Shown: piece after piece, positions 1 through 6,965 of the stretch | How positions within the stretch are numbered: the first letter of the stretch is position 1 | Layout: each line of letters starts with the position of its first letter | Source of the DNA: an uncultured bacterium | Lineage (GTDB): Bacteria > Nitrospirota > Thermodesulfovibrionia > Thermodesulfovibrionales > Thermodesulfovibrionaceae | Assembly: GCA_937924475.1 (NCBI GenBank) | Contig: CALDSV010000069.1 | Coordinates: forward strand, 1 to 39,572 | Length of the DNA: 39,572 nucleotides | Direction: 5' to 3' | Program-made: the position numbers and the translations under genes | The notes under the pieces: model-generated | The model's input: only the letters and a program-made list of their open reading frames with translations | Database searches by the model: none | Told to the model about the DNA's origin: nothing

Positions 1-457
1 CAGGTTTTAGATCAATACCGCCTACTTGCTGAAAATAGGTAAACTGAGTGATCTCCATTCCATCAAGCCAAACCTCCCAACCAAGTCCCCATGCACCAAG
101 GGTAGGACTTTCCCAGTCATCTTCAACAAATCTTATATCATGCTTCTTAGGATCCATACCAAGGGCTATAAGACTGTTTATATAAACCTCCTGAGAATTA
201 TCTGGAGAGGGCTTCAGAATAACTTGGTATTGATAGTATTGCCCCAATCTATTTGGATTTTCTCCATACCTTCCATCAGTGGGACGCCTACAAGGTTGAA
301 CATAGGCTGTATTCCACTTATCAGGACCTAAAACCCTGAAAAAAGTGGCAGTATGAAATGTTCCTGCACCTACCTCTAAATCATAAGGTTGAAGAATTAT
401 ACAACCTCTATTAGCCCAATATTTGTTTAATGTGAAAATTATTTCTTGAAAATACAT
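1..457 (-). CDS. glyQ: Glycyl-tRNA synthetase alpha subunit (partial, C-terminus cut by window edge)
   Basis: This is the first 152 residues of the class II catalytic subunit that, with GlyS, charges tRNA-Gly in the cytoplasm. The minus-strand translation begins [14 protein letters not shown] and continues through GlyQ-typical blocks: [19 protein letters not shown], then [20 protein letters not shown], then [20 protein letters not shown] and finally [14 protein letters not shown]. The gene is cut at base 1, so about half of a usual GlyQ of roughly 290 residues is present. The start at 457 is chosen because MYFQ is the family N-terminus; an upstream ATG at 467 is out of frame. No Shine-Dalgarno sequence is visible, and the promoter at 466-495 would give a leader of only two or three bases, so leaderless initiation is possible. 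It diverges from dsrN. Identity is very secure; the leaderless idea is inference. Confidence 0.96.
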   Translation of the reverse strand, partial: MYFQEIIFTLNKYWANRGCIILQPYDLEVGAGTFHTATFFRVLGPDKWNTAYVQPCRRPTDGRYGENPNRLGQYYQYQVILKPSPDNSQEVYINSLIALGMDPKKHDIRFVEDDWESPTLGAWGLGWEVWLDGMEITQFTYFQQVGGIDLKP

Positions 458-473
458 AGATTTTCATGATACT
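446..473 (+). promoter_or_regulatory. Possible promoter of dsrN
   Basis: TTGAAA (446-451), a 16-base spacer, then GATACT (468-473). Transcription would begin near 480, just before the ribosome binding sequence AGAGG (481-485), which lies 10 bases before the dsrN ATG at 496. The match to consensus is moderate. It lies inside the start of glyQ and overlaps the divergent glyQ promoter. Confidence 0.4.
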
Positions 474-495
474 TTAGCTAAGAGGCTTCTGTCAA
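466..495 (-). promoter_or_regulatory. Probable sigma-70 promoter of glyQ
   Basis: On the minus strand a perfect TTGACA (bases 495-490) is followed after 18 bases by TATCAT (471-466). The predicted start of transcription, near 459-460, lies two or three bases before the glyQ ATG. The -35 hexamer touches the dsrN start codon, and the -10 overlaps the opposing dsrN -10. Read from sequence only. Confidence 0.6.
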
Positions 496-1896
496 ATGTT
501 TCCAAGAATTTTTATAGCAGGTGTCAGAGGTGGTTCCGGGAAAACCACGGTTACCTTAGCTATTATTTCAATTTTAAAAAAACTGGGCTTAAATGTTATC
601 ACTTTTAAAAAAGGTCCTGACTATATAGACAGCGGTTGGCTAAATCTCTTCTCTAATAATCCTTGTTACAATCTTGATACCTTTATGATGCCTAAAGATA
701 AAATAATTCACTCTTTTATAAGTAGAGCAAAAGGAAAGGTAGCTGTTATAGAAGGTAACAGAGGGCTTTTTGATGGCTTAGATGCAGAAGGCTCTGTCAG
801 TTCTGCAGAGCTTGCTAAATTACTAAAAAGTCCTATTATCTTAGTAGTAGATTGCACTAAAATTACCCGCTCAGTGGCTGCTTTAATTAATGGATTCCTT
901 AATTTTGACAGAGAGTTAGAGATTAAAGGGGTAGTGCTAAATCAGATTGCCAATGCAAGGCATGAAAAAATAATTAAAGATTCCATTAAAAAATATTGCT
1001 CCATACAAATAGTAGGAGCAATTCCAAGATTTAAAAATATAAAGATGCCTGAAAGACACATGGGACTTCTTCCTTATCAAGAACATGAAAGGATTGAAGA
1101 AGCTAAGGAATTCATACAGAAAGCTTCAGAATACTTAGAGGAAGATAAAATTTTACAGATAGTAAAAAATGCGCCGACTTTAGAATACAATCCACAAAAT
1201 AAGGAAATCCCGCCTATTGGAAAGGGATTAAAAATCGGAATTATAAGAGATAAAGTTTTTCAGTTTTACTATGAAGAAAATTTGGAAGAATTAAAAAAAC
1301 ATGGTGCATATCTAGTATTTATAAACTCCCTTGAAGACAAAAAACTACCAGAAATTGACGCTCTTTACATAGGAGGAGGTTTCCCTGAGACAAATGTAAA
1401 ATATTTAAGCAATAATATGGAACTAATGAGAGAAATTAAAGACCAAGCAGACAAGGGGTTGCCTATCTACGCAGAATGTGGTGGATTCATGTATTTATGT
1501 AAAAGTTTAGCCACAGAGGAAGGGGAATTCCCCATGGCAGATATTTTTCCCTTCAGATTAAAAATGTTTAGAAAACCTCAAGCTCATGGCTATGTAATAG
1601 CCAAGATCTTTCAAAATAATCCCTTCTATCCTTTAGGAACAGAATTAAGAGGTCATGAATTTCACTACTCAAAAGTGATTAATCATGAAGAATTTACCTA
1701 TTGCCTTCATAATAGTCCATTAGAAATAACTAATAACTTTACTTTTAAAATGCTCAGAGGTGAGGGAATTATGGAAAGTTTAGACGGCGTTGTTTATAAA
1801 AATACCTTAGGAACTTATGTACATATTCATGCTTTGGGTACAGAGGAATGGGTAATGGGAATTTTAAGAAAAGCAAGACAATATAAGGAGAATTAA
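496..1896 (+). CDS. dsrN: CbiA-type cobyrinate/siroheme a,c-diamide synthase, DsrN-like
   Basis: A 466-residue two-domain amidotransferase of the CbiA/CobB family. The N-terminal ATP-binding domain opens with the P-loop GVRGGSGKTT (residues 9-18). The C-terminal class I glutaminase-like domain shows AECGGFMYL with nucleophile Cys328, GHEFHYS with His387, and GTYVHIH with His443. Family members amidate the a and c acetate chains of cobyrinic acid using ATP and glutamine. In sulfur-metabolising bacteria the homologue encoded with dsr genes, DsrN, is linked to amidation of siroheme for dissimilatory sulfite reductase. I prefer DsrN because dsrC and dsrMKJOP follow and no cobalamin gene is nearby. 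The sequence alone cannot exclude a true cobyrinate enzyme. Length is normal for CbiA and all key residues are present. A one-base gap separates it from the next gene, so the two are probably co-transcribed. Confidence 0.85.
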   Translation: MFPRIFIAGVRGGSGKTTVTLAIISILKKLGLNVITFKKGPDYIDSGWLNLFSNNPCYNLDTFMMPKDKIIHSFISRAKGKVAVIEGNRGLFDGLDAEGSVSSAELAKLLKSPIILVVDCTKITRSVAALINGFLNFDRELEIKGVVLNQIANARHEKIIKDSIKKYCSIQIVGAIPRFKNIKMPERHMGLLPYQEHERIEEAKEFIQKASEYLEEDKILQIVKNAPTLEYNPQNKEIPPIGKGLKIGIIRDKVFQFYYEENLEELKKHGAYLVFINSLEDKKLPEIDALYIGGGFPETNVKYLSNNMELMREIKDQADKGLPIYAECGGFMYLCKSLATEEGEFPMADIFPFRLKMFRKPQAHGYVIAKIFQNNPFYPLGTELRGHEFHYSKVINHEEFTYCLHNSPLEITNNFTFKMLRGEGIMESLDGVVYKNTLGTYVHIHALGTEEWVMGILRKARQYKEN

Positions 1897-1897
1897 A

Positions 1898-2872
1898 ATG
1901 CCTAAAAGAGAATTGCCCACATGCCTTTTTTGTGGCAGAGTAATTAATCCCCCTGAAGAAAAACATACTGATTTTGGGAATATTATTTTTGGTACCTGTC
2001 CTTGCGGAGCCTTATATGTCTGTGAACCCACAGGACATAATCAAGGAGAGGCTCTTACAGATGCTCTATTTCTTGCATCACCTGAAGGGATTGAAAATAT
2101 TGATTTAGGTGTTAACTATGAAATAAGAGAGAGAGATTATGACCTTAAAACCCATCAGTATATTTATATGAAAACCTATCCTTTCCAGGGAAGGCTCTTT
2201 TTCATTAAAAAATTAACGGTAGATTCGAAAACAAAATCTTATGAGAAAATTAATATCAACAAAAAAGATTTCATCTCTTTACTGGAAAATATGGATTTCG
2301 AAACAATAGAAAAAGCCTCTCTTCATAATCAGAATATTTTCTCTTGGTTAATTTCTCTGTCCTATGATAAAGAAAAGGAAATTTCTTGGAAAGCCATAGA
2401 TGCCATGGGCAAAATTGCAAAAGCTTATGTGTCAGTTAAAAATATTGAACCTCTTAGAAACACCATAAGGAAACTTCTTTGGTCTATGACTGATGAATCA
2501 GGAGGAATAGGGTGGAGATCTGCTGAATTAATTGGCGAGATAATTATGGCTGATCCTGAGCTTTTCCAAGACATAATACCAATTCTATGGTCTCAAAGAG
2601 AAGAAGAAAGCTTCCTTGAAAGTGTCCTCAGAGCTATGATCAAACTATCTAATAAAGTGGAGCTCTCAAATTACATAAAATTTGAAGATGCTGAATTAGA
2701 AAATCTTCTTAAACATGAAAGGGACGACATAAAGGCTCTAACTGCCATACTCATAGACAAAACAAAAAGGAATATAGATGTATCCGAAGAGATTAAAAAT
2801 ATAATTATCCCTGTCTACAAAAAGGGTAGAATTATGCGACTGAAAGCAGAAAAGGCTGAAAAATTTTTATAA
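1898..2872 (+). CDS. Unknown dsr-associated protein: N-terminal Cys motif plus HEAT-like helical repeats
   Basis: A 324-residue protein I cannot assign a function. The N-terminus carries five cysteines in a metal-site arrangement: CLFC (9, 12), CPC (34, 36) and Cys42, followed by a conserved-looking segment EPTGHNQGEALTDALF. From about residue 120 onward the sequence is alpha-helical and HEAT-like, with blocks such as SWKAIDAMGKIAKAYV and GGIGWRSAELIGEIIM that resemble PBS-lyase/HEAT units. There is no signal peptide or membrane segment, so it should be cytoplasmic. It starts one base after the dsrN stop, with GGAG at a proper distance before the ATG, and is followed by the dsrC promoter. By position it may help siroheme amidation, sulfite reductase maturation or DsrC function, but this is guesswork. 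The coding call is firm. Confidence 0.85.
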   Translation: MPKRELPTCLFCGRVINPPEEKHTDFGNIIFGTCPCGALYVCEPTGHNQGEALTDALFLASPEGIENIDLGVNYEIRERDYDLKTHQYIYMKTYPFQGRLFFIKKLTVDSKTKSYEKININKKDFISLLENMDFETIEKASLHNQNIFSWLISLSYDKEKEISWKAIDAMGKIAKAYVSVKNIEPLRNTIRKLLWSMTDESGGIGWRSAELIGEIIMADPELFQDIIPILWSQREEESFLESVLRAMIKLSNKVELSNYIKFEDAELENLLKHERDDIKALTAILIDKTKRNIDVSEEIKNIIIPVYKKGRIMRLKAEKAEKFL

Positions 2873-2894
2873 ATTTATAAACTAAATTTATTTG

Positions 2895-2921
2895 ACTTTA
2901 AGTTTATGCATACTTTAAAGT
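2895..2921. promoter_or_regulatory. Imperfect dyad upstream of dsrC, possible operator
   Basis: Left arm ACTTTAAG (2895-2902) and right arm CTTTAAAGT (2913-2921) are near-perfect inverted copies around a central palindrome, ATGCAT (2906-2911). Because the arms are themselves nearly palindromic, they can also be read as direct repeats of ACTTTAA spaced 17 bases apart. It lies just upstream of the dsrC promoter, where an activator or repressor could act. No protein partner is evident. Confidence 0.35.
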
Positions 2922-2931
2922 GGAGTTACCC

Positions 2932-2961
2932 TTGAAGTTCTTTTATTAAAGTAGTTAAAAT
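2932..2961 (+). promoter_or_regulatory. Probable sigma-70 promoter of dsrC
   Basis: TTGAAG (2932-2937), an 18-base spacer, and TAAAAT (2956-2961). Transcription would start near 2968, giving a leader of about 25 bases that holds the strong ribosome binding sequence AAAGGAGGT (2978-2986), six bases before the dsrC ATG. A separate strong promoter fits the abundance of DsrC in sulfur-metabolising cells. Confidence 0.5.
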
Positions 2962-2992
2962 ATTTTTCAAAAAATCAAAAGGAGGTAGAAAA

Positions 2993-3328
2993 ATGGCATT
3001 TATTGAGTTTAAGGGAAAGCAGATTGAGTTGGATGAGGATGGCTACATTCAGAATCTTGATGATTGGTCACCAGAGCTTGCGGAGTACATGGCACAGCAG
3101 GATGGCATCACTCTTACAGAACAACATTGGGAAGTAATTAACTTTTTAAGAGATTATTATCAGAAATATCAGATTGCACCCATGATTAAAATTCTTGTAA
3201 AAGAAATGGCAAAAATGTTCGGACCTGAAAAAGGTAATACTAAATACCTCTACTCATTATTTCCAGATGGACCAGCAAAACAAGCCTGTAGATATGCTGG
3301 TCTTCCAAAACCAACAGGATGCGTGTAA
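2993..3328 (+). CDS. dsrC: DsrC, sulfur-carrier protein of dissimilatory sulfite reduction
   Basis: A 111-residue cytoplasmic protein. DsrC is the physiological partner of sulfite reductase DsrAB. Two C-terminal cysteines take up a sulfur atom as a trisulfide, which the DsrMKJOP complex then reduces. Here the flexible C-terminal arm ends KQACRYAGLPKPTGCV, giving Cys99 and the penultimate Cys110 separated by ten residues. That is the spacing of true DsrC, whereas TusE-type relatives keep only the last cysteine. The body (TEQHWEVINFLRDYYQKYQI, and later LFPDGPAKQAC) is typical. The start has a near-perfect ribosome binding site. The gene stands alone between its own promoter and a strong terminator, upstream of its partner complex. 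Identity is very secure. Confidence 0.97.
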   Translation: MAFIEFKGKQIELDEDGYIQNLDDWSPELAEYMAQQDGITLTEQHWEVINFLRDYYQKYQIAPMIKILVKEMAKMFGPEKGNTKYLYSLFPDGPAKQACRYAGLPKPTGCV

Positions 3329-3335
3329 ATTATTC

Positions 3336-3366
3336 AAAAAAGGGGCAGACTTCTGCCCCTTTTTTT
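3336..3366 (+). terminator. Intrinsic terminator after dsrC
   Basis: A GC-rich hairpin (GGGGCAGA at 3342-3349 pairing with TCTGCCCC at 3352-3359) is flanked by A5-6 on the left and a run of T from 3360, starting eight bases after the dsrC stop. The A-run makes it potentially usable on both strands. It separates dsrC from the downstream RsbRD_N-dsrMKJOP genes. Confidence 0.85.
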
Positions 3367-3409
3367 CTATGGAAAGGGGGGATAAAAAAAATATTTGTAG
3401 GAGAGAAAA

Positions 3410-3928
3410 ATGTATATTAGAGACCTCCTTTCAAAGAAAAGGAAGGCAATAGTTAACAAATCCTTTGAATTAACAATAGCCACATACCCTGAGGAAAGCC
3501 AGAGTTTTTTTAAAGAAAGTTCCAAACAGTTTACAAATCCTATTGGATACAATATTTATCAATCTATTGAAAAAATTATAGACAATATAATCAATGAAGA
3601 ATCTATTGAAAGCTTTATTTCTCCCTTAGAAGAAATTGTTCGCATAAGAGCAGTTCAAGATTTTACTCCATCTCAGGCAATAGGGTTCATATTCCTTATT
3701 AAAAAAGCCCTACAAGATGAGCTGGAAAAGGAAGTAGACCCCCTTCAACTATTAGATTTTTTAACAAGAGTCGATTCTCTTGTACTGGTGGCTTTTGACA
3801 TTTTCATGAAGTATAGAGAGAAGATATATGATCTGAAATCAAAGGAGCTTATCGACAGAACTTGGTGGATTCTTAAAAAATGGAACATCATATCAGAGAT
3901 TCAAGACAAACCATTAGAAACAAATTAA
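3410..3928 (+). CDS. RsbRD_N-type protein preceding dsrMKJOP
   Basis: A 172-residue all-helical soluble protein. Its sequence resembles the RsbR/RsbRD N-terminal domain family, a globin-like helical sensor fold; the segment IRAVQDFTPSQAIGFIFLIK (residues about 81-100) is characteristic of that family. No STAS domain, kinase domain or DNA-binding domain follows, so the sensor-like domain is free-standing. The ATG has AGGAGAG directly upstream. It sits 26 bases before dsrM in the same direction and is probably co-transcribed with the complex. From what I know of the family, small RsbRD_N proteins also occur beside dsrM in other sulfate reducers, but no role is established to my knowledge. A regulatory or assembly role for DsrMKJOP is inference. 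Confidence 0.75.
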   Translation: MYIRDLLSKKRKAIVNKSFELTIATYPEESQSFFKESSKQFTNPIGYNIYQSIEKIIDNIINEESIESFISPLEEIVRIRAVQDFTPSQAIGFIFLIKKALQDELEKEVDPLQLLDFLTRVDSLVLVAFDIFMKYREKIYDLKSKELIDRTWWILKKWNIISEIQDKPLETN

Positions 3929-3954
3929 AAATTTTAAAAGTGAGGTAGGGTGAG

Positions 3955-4944
3955 ATGGGTATAGGATTAGCTTTTATAATTGTTTTAGGTTTAATCCTTT
4001 TTGCCTATATTGGGACAGAACTTCTAGGATTAAAAGGTCTCTTTGCTGTATTTTTCCCCTATTTAGCCTTAGTTATTTTCTTGATAGGCTTTATTCGCAG
4101 AGTTGTGAAATGGGGAAAATCTCCGGTTCCTTTCAGGATTCCCACAACAGCAGGTCAACAATTTTCACTTCCTTGGATTAAGTATAGTAAAATTGATAAT
4201 CCAGTCACAGGTTGGGGTGTTGCTTTGAGAATGTTTTTTGAAATAGCCTTCTTCAGATCTCTCTTTAGAAATACAAAAGCTGAAATAATGAATGGCAGAC
4301 TCTATGTAGGCTCAAACAAATGGCTATGGATCGGAGCTTTAGCTTTTCACTATTCCTTCCTGATTATCCTCATAAGACATTTAAGATTTTTCATGGCCCA
4401 GACTCCCAATTGTATCTCTATTATTGACTCCGTAGATTCCTTCTGGCAGATAGGTCTTCCAATGCTCTATATGACAGATATTATTATAGCAGCTGCTGCG
4501 CTTTATCTTCTTGGAAGAAGAATATTTAATCCTCAGGTTAAATATATCTCTCTTCCTTCAGATTATTTCCCGTTGTTTCTTATCCTTGGGATAGTAGCAA
4601 CAGGTATTTTAATGAGATATTTTTCAAGGGTTGATATCACTGCTATAAAAGAACTTACCTTAGGATTAGCCTATCTAAAACCGACTATTCCTGATGGAGT
4701 AGGAACCCTATTTTATATTCATCTTTTCCTTGTTAGTGTTCTGTTTGCCTACTTCCCCTTTAGTAAGCTTATGCACATGGGTGGTGTATTTTTGAGCCCC
4801 ACAAGAAATCTTGCTAATAACAACAGGATGGAGAGGCATGTGAATCCATGGGATTATCCAGTTAAACATCGTCATTATGAAGAATATGAAAATGAATTTA
4901 GAGAAAAAATGAAAAAAGCTGGAATACCAGTAGAAAAGGAGTGA
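3955..4944 (+). CDS. dsrM: DsrM, diheme cytochrome b subunit of DsrMKJOP
   Basis: A 329-residue integral membrane protein related to the NarI family. It binds b-type hemes and exchanges electrons between the menaquinone pool and DsrK. About six hydrophobic segments are visible: two before residue 50, then around 123-140, 165-187, 204-222 and 250-270. Candidate axial histidines lie inside or at the edge of membrane segments, including His132 and His142 in FHYSFLIILIRHLRFF, His256, and His274 in PFSKLMHMGGVFLSPTRN, a DsrM signature. The C-terminal 50 residues are charged and cytoplasmic. GAGG lies nine bases before the ATG. A four-base gap leads to dsrK. Length is normal for the family and the identity is secure from both sequence and operon order. 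Confidence 0.95.
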   Translation: MGIGLAFIIVLGLILFAYIGTELLGLKGLFAVFFPYLALVIFLIGFIRRVVKWGKSPVPFRIPTTAGQQFSLPWIKYSKIDNPVTGWGVALRMFFEIAFFRSLFRNTKAEIMNGRLYVGSNKWLWIGALAFHYSFLIILIRHLRFFMAQTPNCISIIDSVDSFWQIGLPMLYMTDIIIAAAALYLLGRRIFNPQVKYISLPSDYFPLFLILGIVATGILMRYFSRVDITAIKELTLGLAYLKPTIPDGVGTLFYIHLFLVSVLFAYFPFSKLMHMGGVFLSPTRNLANNNRMERHVNPWDYPVKHRHYEEYENEFREKMKKAGIPVEKE

Positions 4945-4948
4945 GGCC

Positions 4949-6562
4949 ATGGGACTTCCAAGACCAGATGAATTAATTTCAAATGTTAATTTAAAGAAAA
5001 TGCCATCTAAATGGTGGATGGATACTTTACCTGTGGAATTTAAGCCTGGCTATTATTGCTATGGTGCAAAGGGTAAAAATTTAGAATATGTAGGCTTTCC
5101 TAATGCAAGAGACTTCCATGTAACGGACGAAGACTGGAAGCTTCCAGAAGATTGGAAAAATATTGTACTTGAAGGCATTAAGCAAAGACTTGAAAGATTT
5201 AGATCTTTCCATGTCTTCATGGATATCTGTGTCAGATGTGGTGCCTGTGCAGACAAATGTCACTTCTTCATTGGTACTGGTGATCCAAAAAATATGCCTG
5301 TATTAAGAGCAGAACTTCTAAGGTCTGTTTACAGAAAGTATTTTACTGCTGGAGGAAAACTTTTTGGTAGAAAGGGCGGATCAAGAGAGTTAGACATAAA
5401 TGTTTTAAAAGAACTATGGTACTATTTCTATCAGTGTACAGAATGTAGACGTTGTTCTCTGTACTGCCCTTATGGAATTGATACCGCAGAAATAACAATA
5501 ATAGCAAGAGAGCTTCTAAATCTTTTAGGTCTCAATACAGACTGGATCTCTGGTCCTGTGGCAAATTGTTACAGAACAGGTAATCATCTTGGAATTGAAC
5601 CCCATACAATGAAATCTACTCTTGAGTTTATGTGTAATGATATTGAAGAAATTACTGGAATTAAAATTGACCCTCCCATAAATAAAAAAGGGGCTGAAAT
5701 ACTATTTGTAACTCCATCAGGTGACTTATTTGCAGACCCTGGTATTTATAATGCTATGGGATACATGATGCTTTTCCACGAGATAGGTCTTGACTACACC
5801 TGGAGTACCTTTGCATCAGAGGGTGGAAACTTTGGTTTCTTTACATCTTTAGAAATGGCAAAGAGACTCCATACAAAGATCTATGAAGAGGCTAAGAGAT
5901 TAAAAGTAAAATGGATACTGGGTGGTGAATGCGGCCATATGTGGAGAGTATGGCATCAGTTTCATAATACGTGGTATGGTCCAGTAGATTTTCTTGAAGA
6001 GCCCGTATCTCCTATTACAGGAACGAAATTTGAAAATGCTAAATCAAATAAAATTGTTCACATAAGTGAGTTTACTGCGGATTTAATAAGACATGGAGTT
6101 TTAAAATTTGACAAATCAAGAAATGATAACCTAATAGTTACTTTCCATGATTCTTGCAATCCCTCTCGTGGTATGGGACTTTTTGAAGAACCAAGATATA
6201 TTATCAGAAATGTGTGTAATCATTTCTATGAAATGCCTGATGAAACAATAAGAGAGCAAACATTCTGCTGCGGTGGTGGCTCTGGATTAAATGCTGGAGA
6301 AATAATGGAGCTTAGAATGAGAGGAGGATTCCCAAGAGCCAATGCAGTAAGATATGTCCATGAAAAGTTTGGGGTAAATATGTTAGCTAACATATGTGCA
6401 ATTGACAGAGCTACCTTACCTCCGCTTATGGATTATTGGGTACCTGGGGTGAGAGTTTCTGGAGTTACTGAACTTGTAGCCAATGCAATGATAATGAAGG
6501 GAGAAAAAGAAAGAACCATGAACTTAAGGATGGAGCCACTGCCAGGAAAGGAGGAACAGTAA
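4949..6562 (+). CDS. dsrK: DsrK, HdrD-like iron-sulfur catalytic subunit of DsrMKJOP
   Basis: A 537-residue soluble iron-sulfur protein that sits on the cytoplasmic face of DsrM. It is believed to reduce the DsrC trisulfide or disulfide at a special [4Fe-4S] site, like heterodisulfide reductase HdrD. Two classical cluster motifs are present: Cys94-97-100-104 (CVRCGACADKC) and Cys163-166-169-173 (CTECRRCSLYCPYG). C-terminal CCG-domain elements follow, with HDSCNPSRG (Cys403) and FCCGGGSGLNAGE (Cys440-441), plus GGECGHMW further upstream, which are the ligands expected for the non-cubane-type catalytic centre. No membrane segment or signal peptide is present. Its ATG follows the dsrM stop by four bases, with GGAG inside the end of dsrM. 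Identity is secure. Confidence 0.96.
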   Translation: MGLPRPDELISNVNLKKMPSKWWMDTLPVEFKPGYYCYGAKGKNLEYVGFPNARDFHVTDEDWKLPEDWKNIVLEGIKQRLERFRSFHVFMDICVRCGACADKCHFFIGTGDPKNMPVLRAELLRSVYRKYFTAGGKLFGRKGGSRELDINVLKELWYYFYQCTECRRCSLYCPYGIDTAEITIIARELLNLLGLNTDWISGPVANCYRTGNHLGIEPHTMKSTLEFMCNDIEEITGIKIDPPINKKGAEILFVTPSGDLFADPGIYNAMGYMMLFHEIGLDYTWSTFASEGGNFGFFTSLEMAKRLHTKIYEEAKRLKVKWILGGECGHMWRVWHQFHNTWYGPVDFLEEPVSPITGTKFENAKSNKIVHISEFTADLIRHGVLKFDKSRNDNLIVTFHDSCNPSRGMGLFEEPRYIIRNVCNHFYEMPDETIREQTFCCGGGSGLNAGEIMELRMRGGFPRANAVRYVHEKFGVNMLANICAIDRATLPPLMDYWVPGVRVSGVTELVANAMIMKGEKERTMNLRMEPLPGKEEQ

Positions 6563-6563
6563 A

Positions 6564-6965
6564 ATGTATGATGGATGGAAAATAATTCTTGGCTTAGTAG
6601 TATTTGTAATTATTGTGACTCTGCCCTTTACTATGAGCATTGGAAGGGATTATGTAAAACCTCAACCAAGCATTGATACTCCTGAAATACAGAAAATGGA
6701 AAAGAAACAATGCATTGAATCTAAGCAATACATGAGGGAAACCCATATTAAACTTCTTTACTCCTGGAAAGACTATGCTTCAAGAGAAGGAAAAAGAGTA
6801 TACATTGCCTCTGATGGAAAAGAGTACACCATAAGTCTTCAAAATACCTGCATGAAATGCCATTCAAACAAAGAAAAATTCTGTGATGAATGCCATAATT
6901 ATGTGAGCGTTAAACCCTATTGTTGGGATTGCCATATTGAGCCTAAGGTGGGAGGGTTAAAATGA
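6564..6965 (+). CDS. dsrJ: DsrJ, membrane-anchored triheme cytochrome c of DsrMKJOP
   Basis: A 133-residue periplasmic cytochrome held by an uncleaved N-terminal helix (about residues 6-24, [16 protein letters not shown]). Three c-type heme sites are visible: CMKCH (96-100), CDECH (107-111) and CWDCH (120-124). Cys50, in [10 protein letters not shown], is not part of a heme motif. It matches the conserved cysteine that in purple-sulfur-bacterial DsrJ acts as an axial heme ligand (His/Cys coordination). DsrJ is thought to pass electrons between periplasmic partners and the membrane part of the complex. AAGGAGG lies just before the ATG inside the end of dsrK, and the stop overlaps the dsrO start as ATGA. 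Length and order match the family. Confidence 0.95.
   Translation: MYDGWKIILGLVVFVIIVTLPFTMSIGRDYVKPQPSIDTPEIQKMEKKQCIESKQYMRETHIKLLYSWKDYASREGKRVYIASDGKEYTISLQNTCMKCHSNKEKFCDECHNYVSVKPYCWDCHIEPKVGGLK

Noticed and set aside
26-331. Plus-strand 101-residue open frame
   Set aside because: It lies opposite the clearly conserved glyQ coding sequence, and its composition gives no recognisable protein.
2892-2920. TTGACT at 2892-2897 as the -35 of dsrC
   Set aside because: No good -10 occurs at a 16-18 base spacing; the pair TTGAAG/TAAAAT downstream fits better.
3267-3452. 61-residue open frame running out of dsrC
   Set aside because: It overlaps the conserved DsrC C-terminus in another frame and passes straight through the terminator hairpin.
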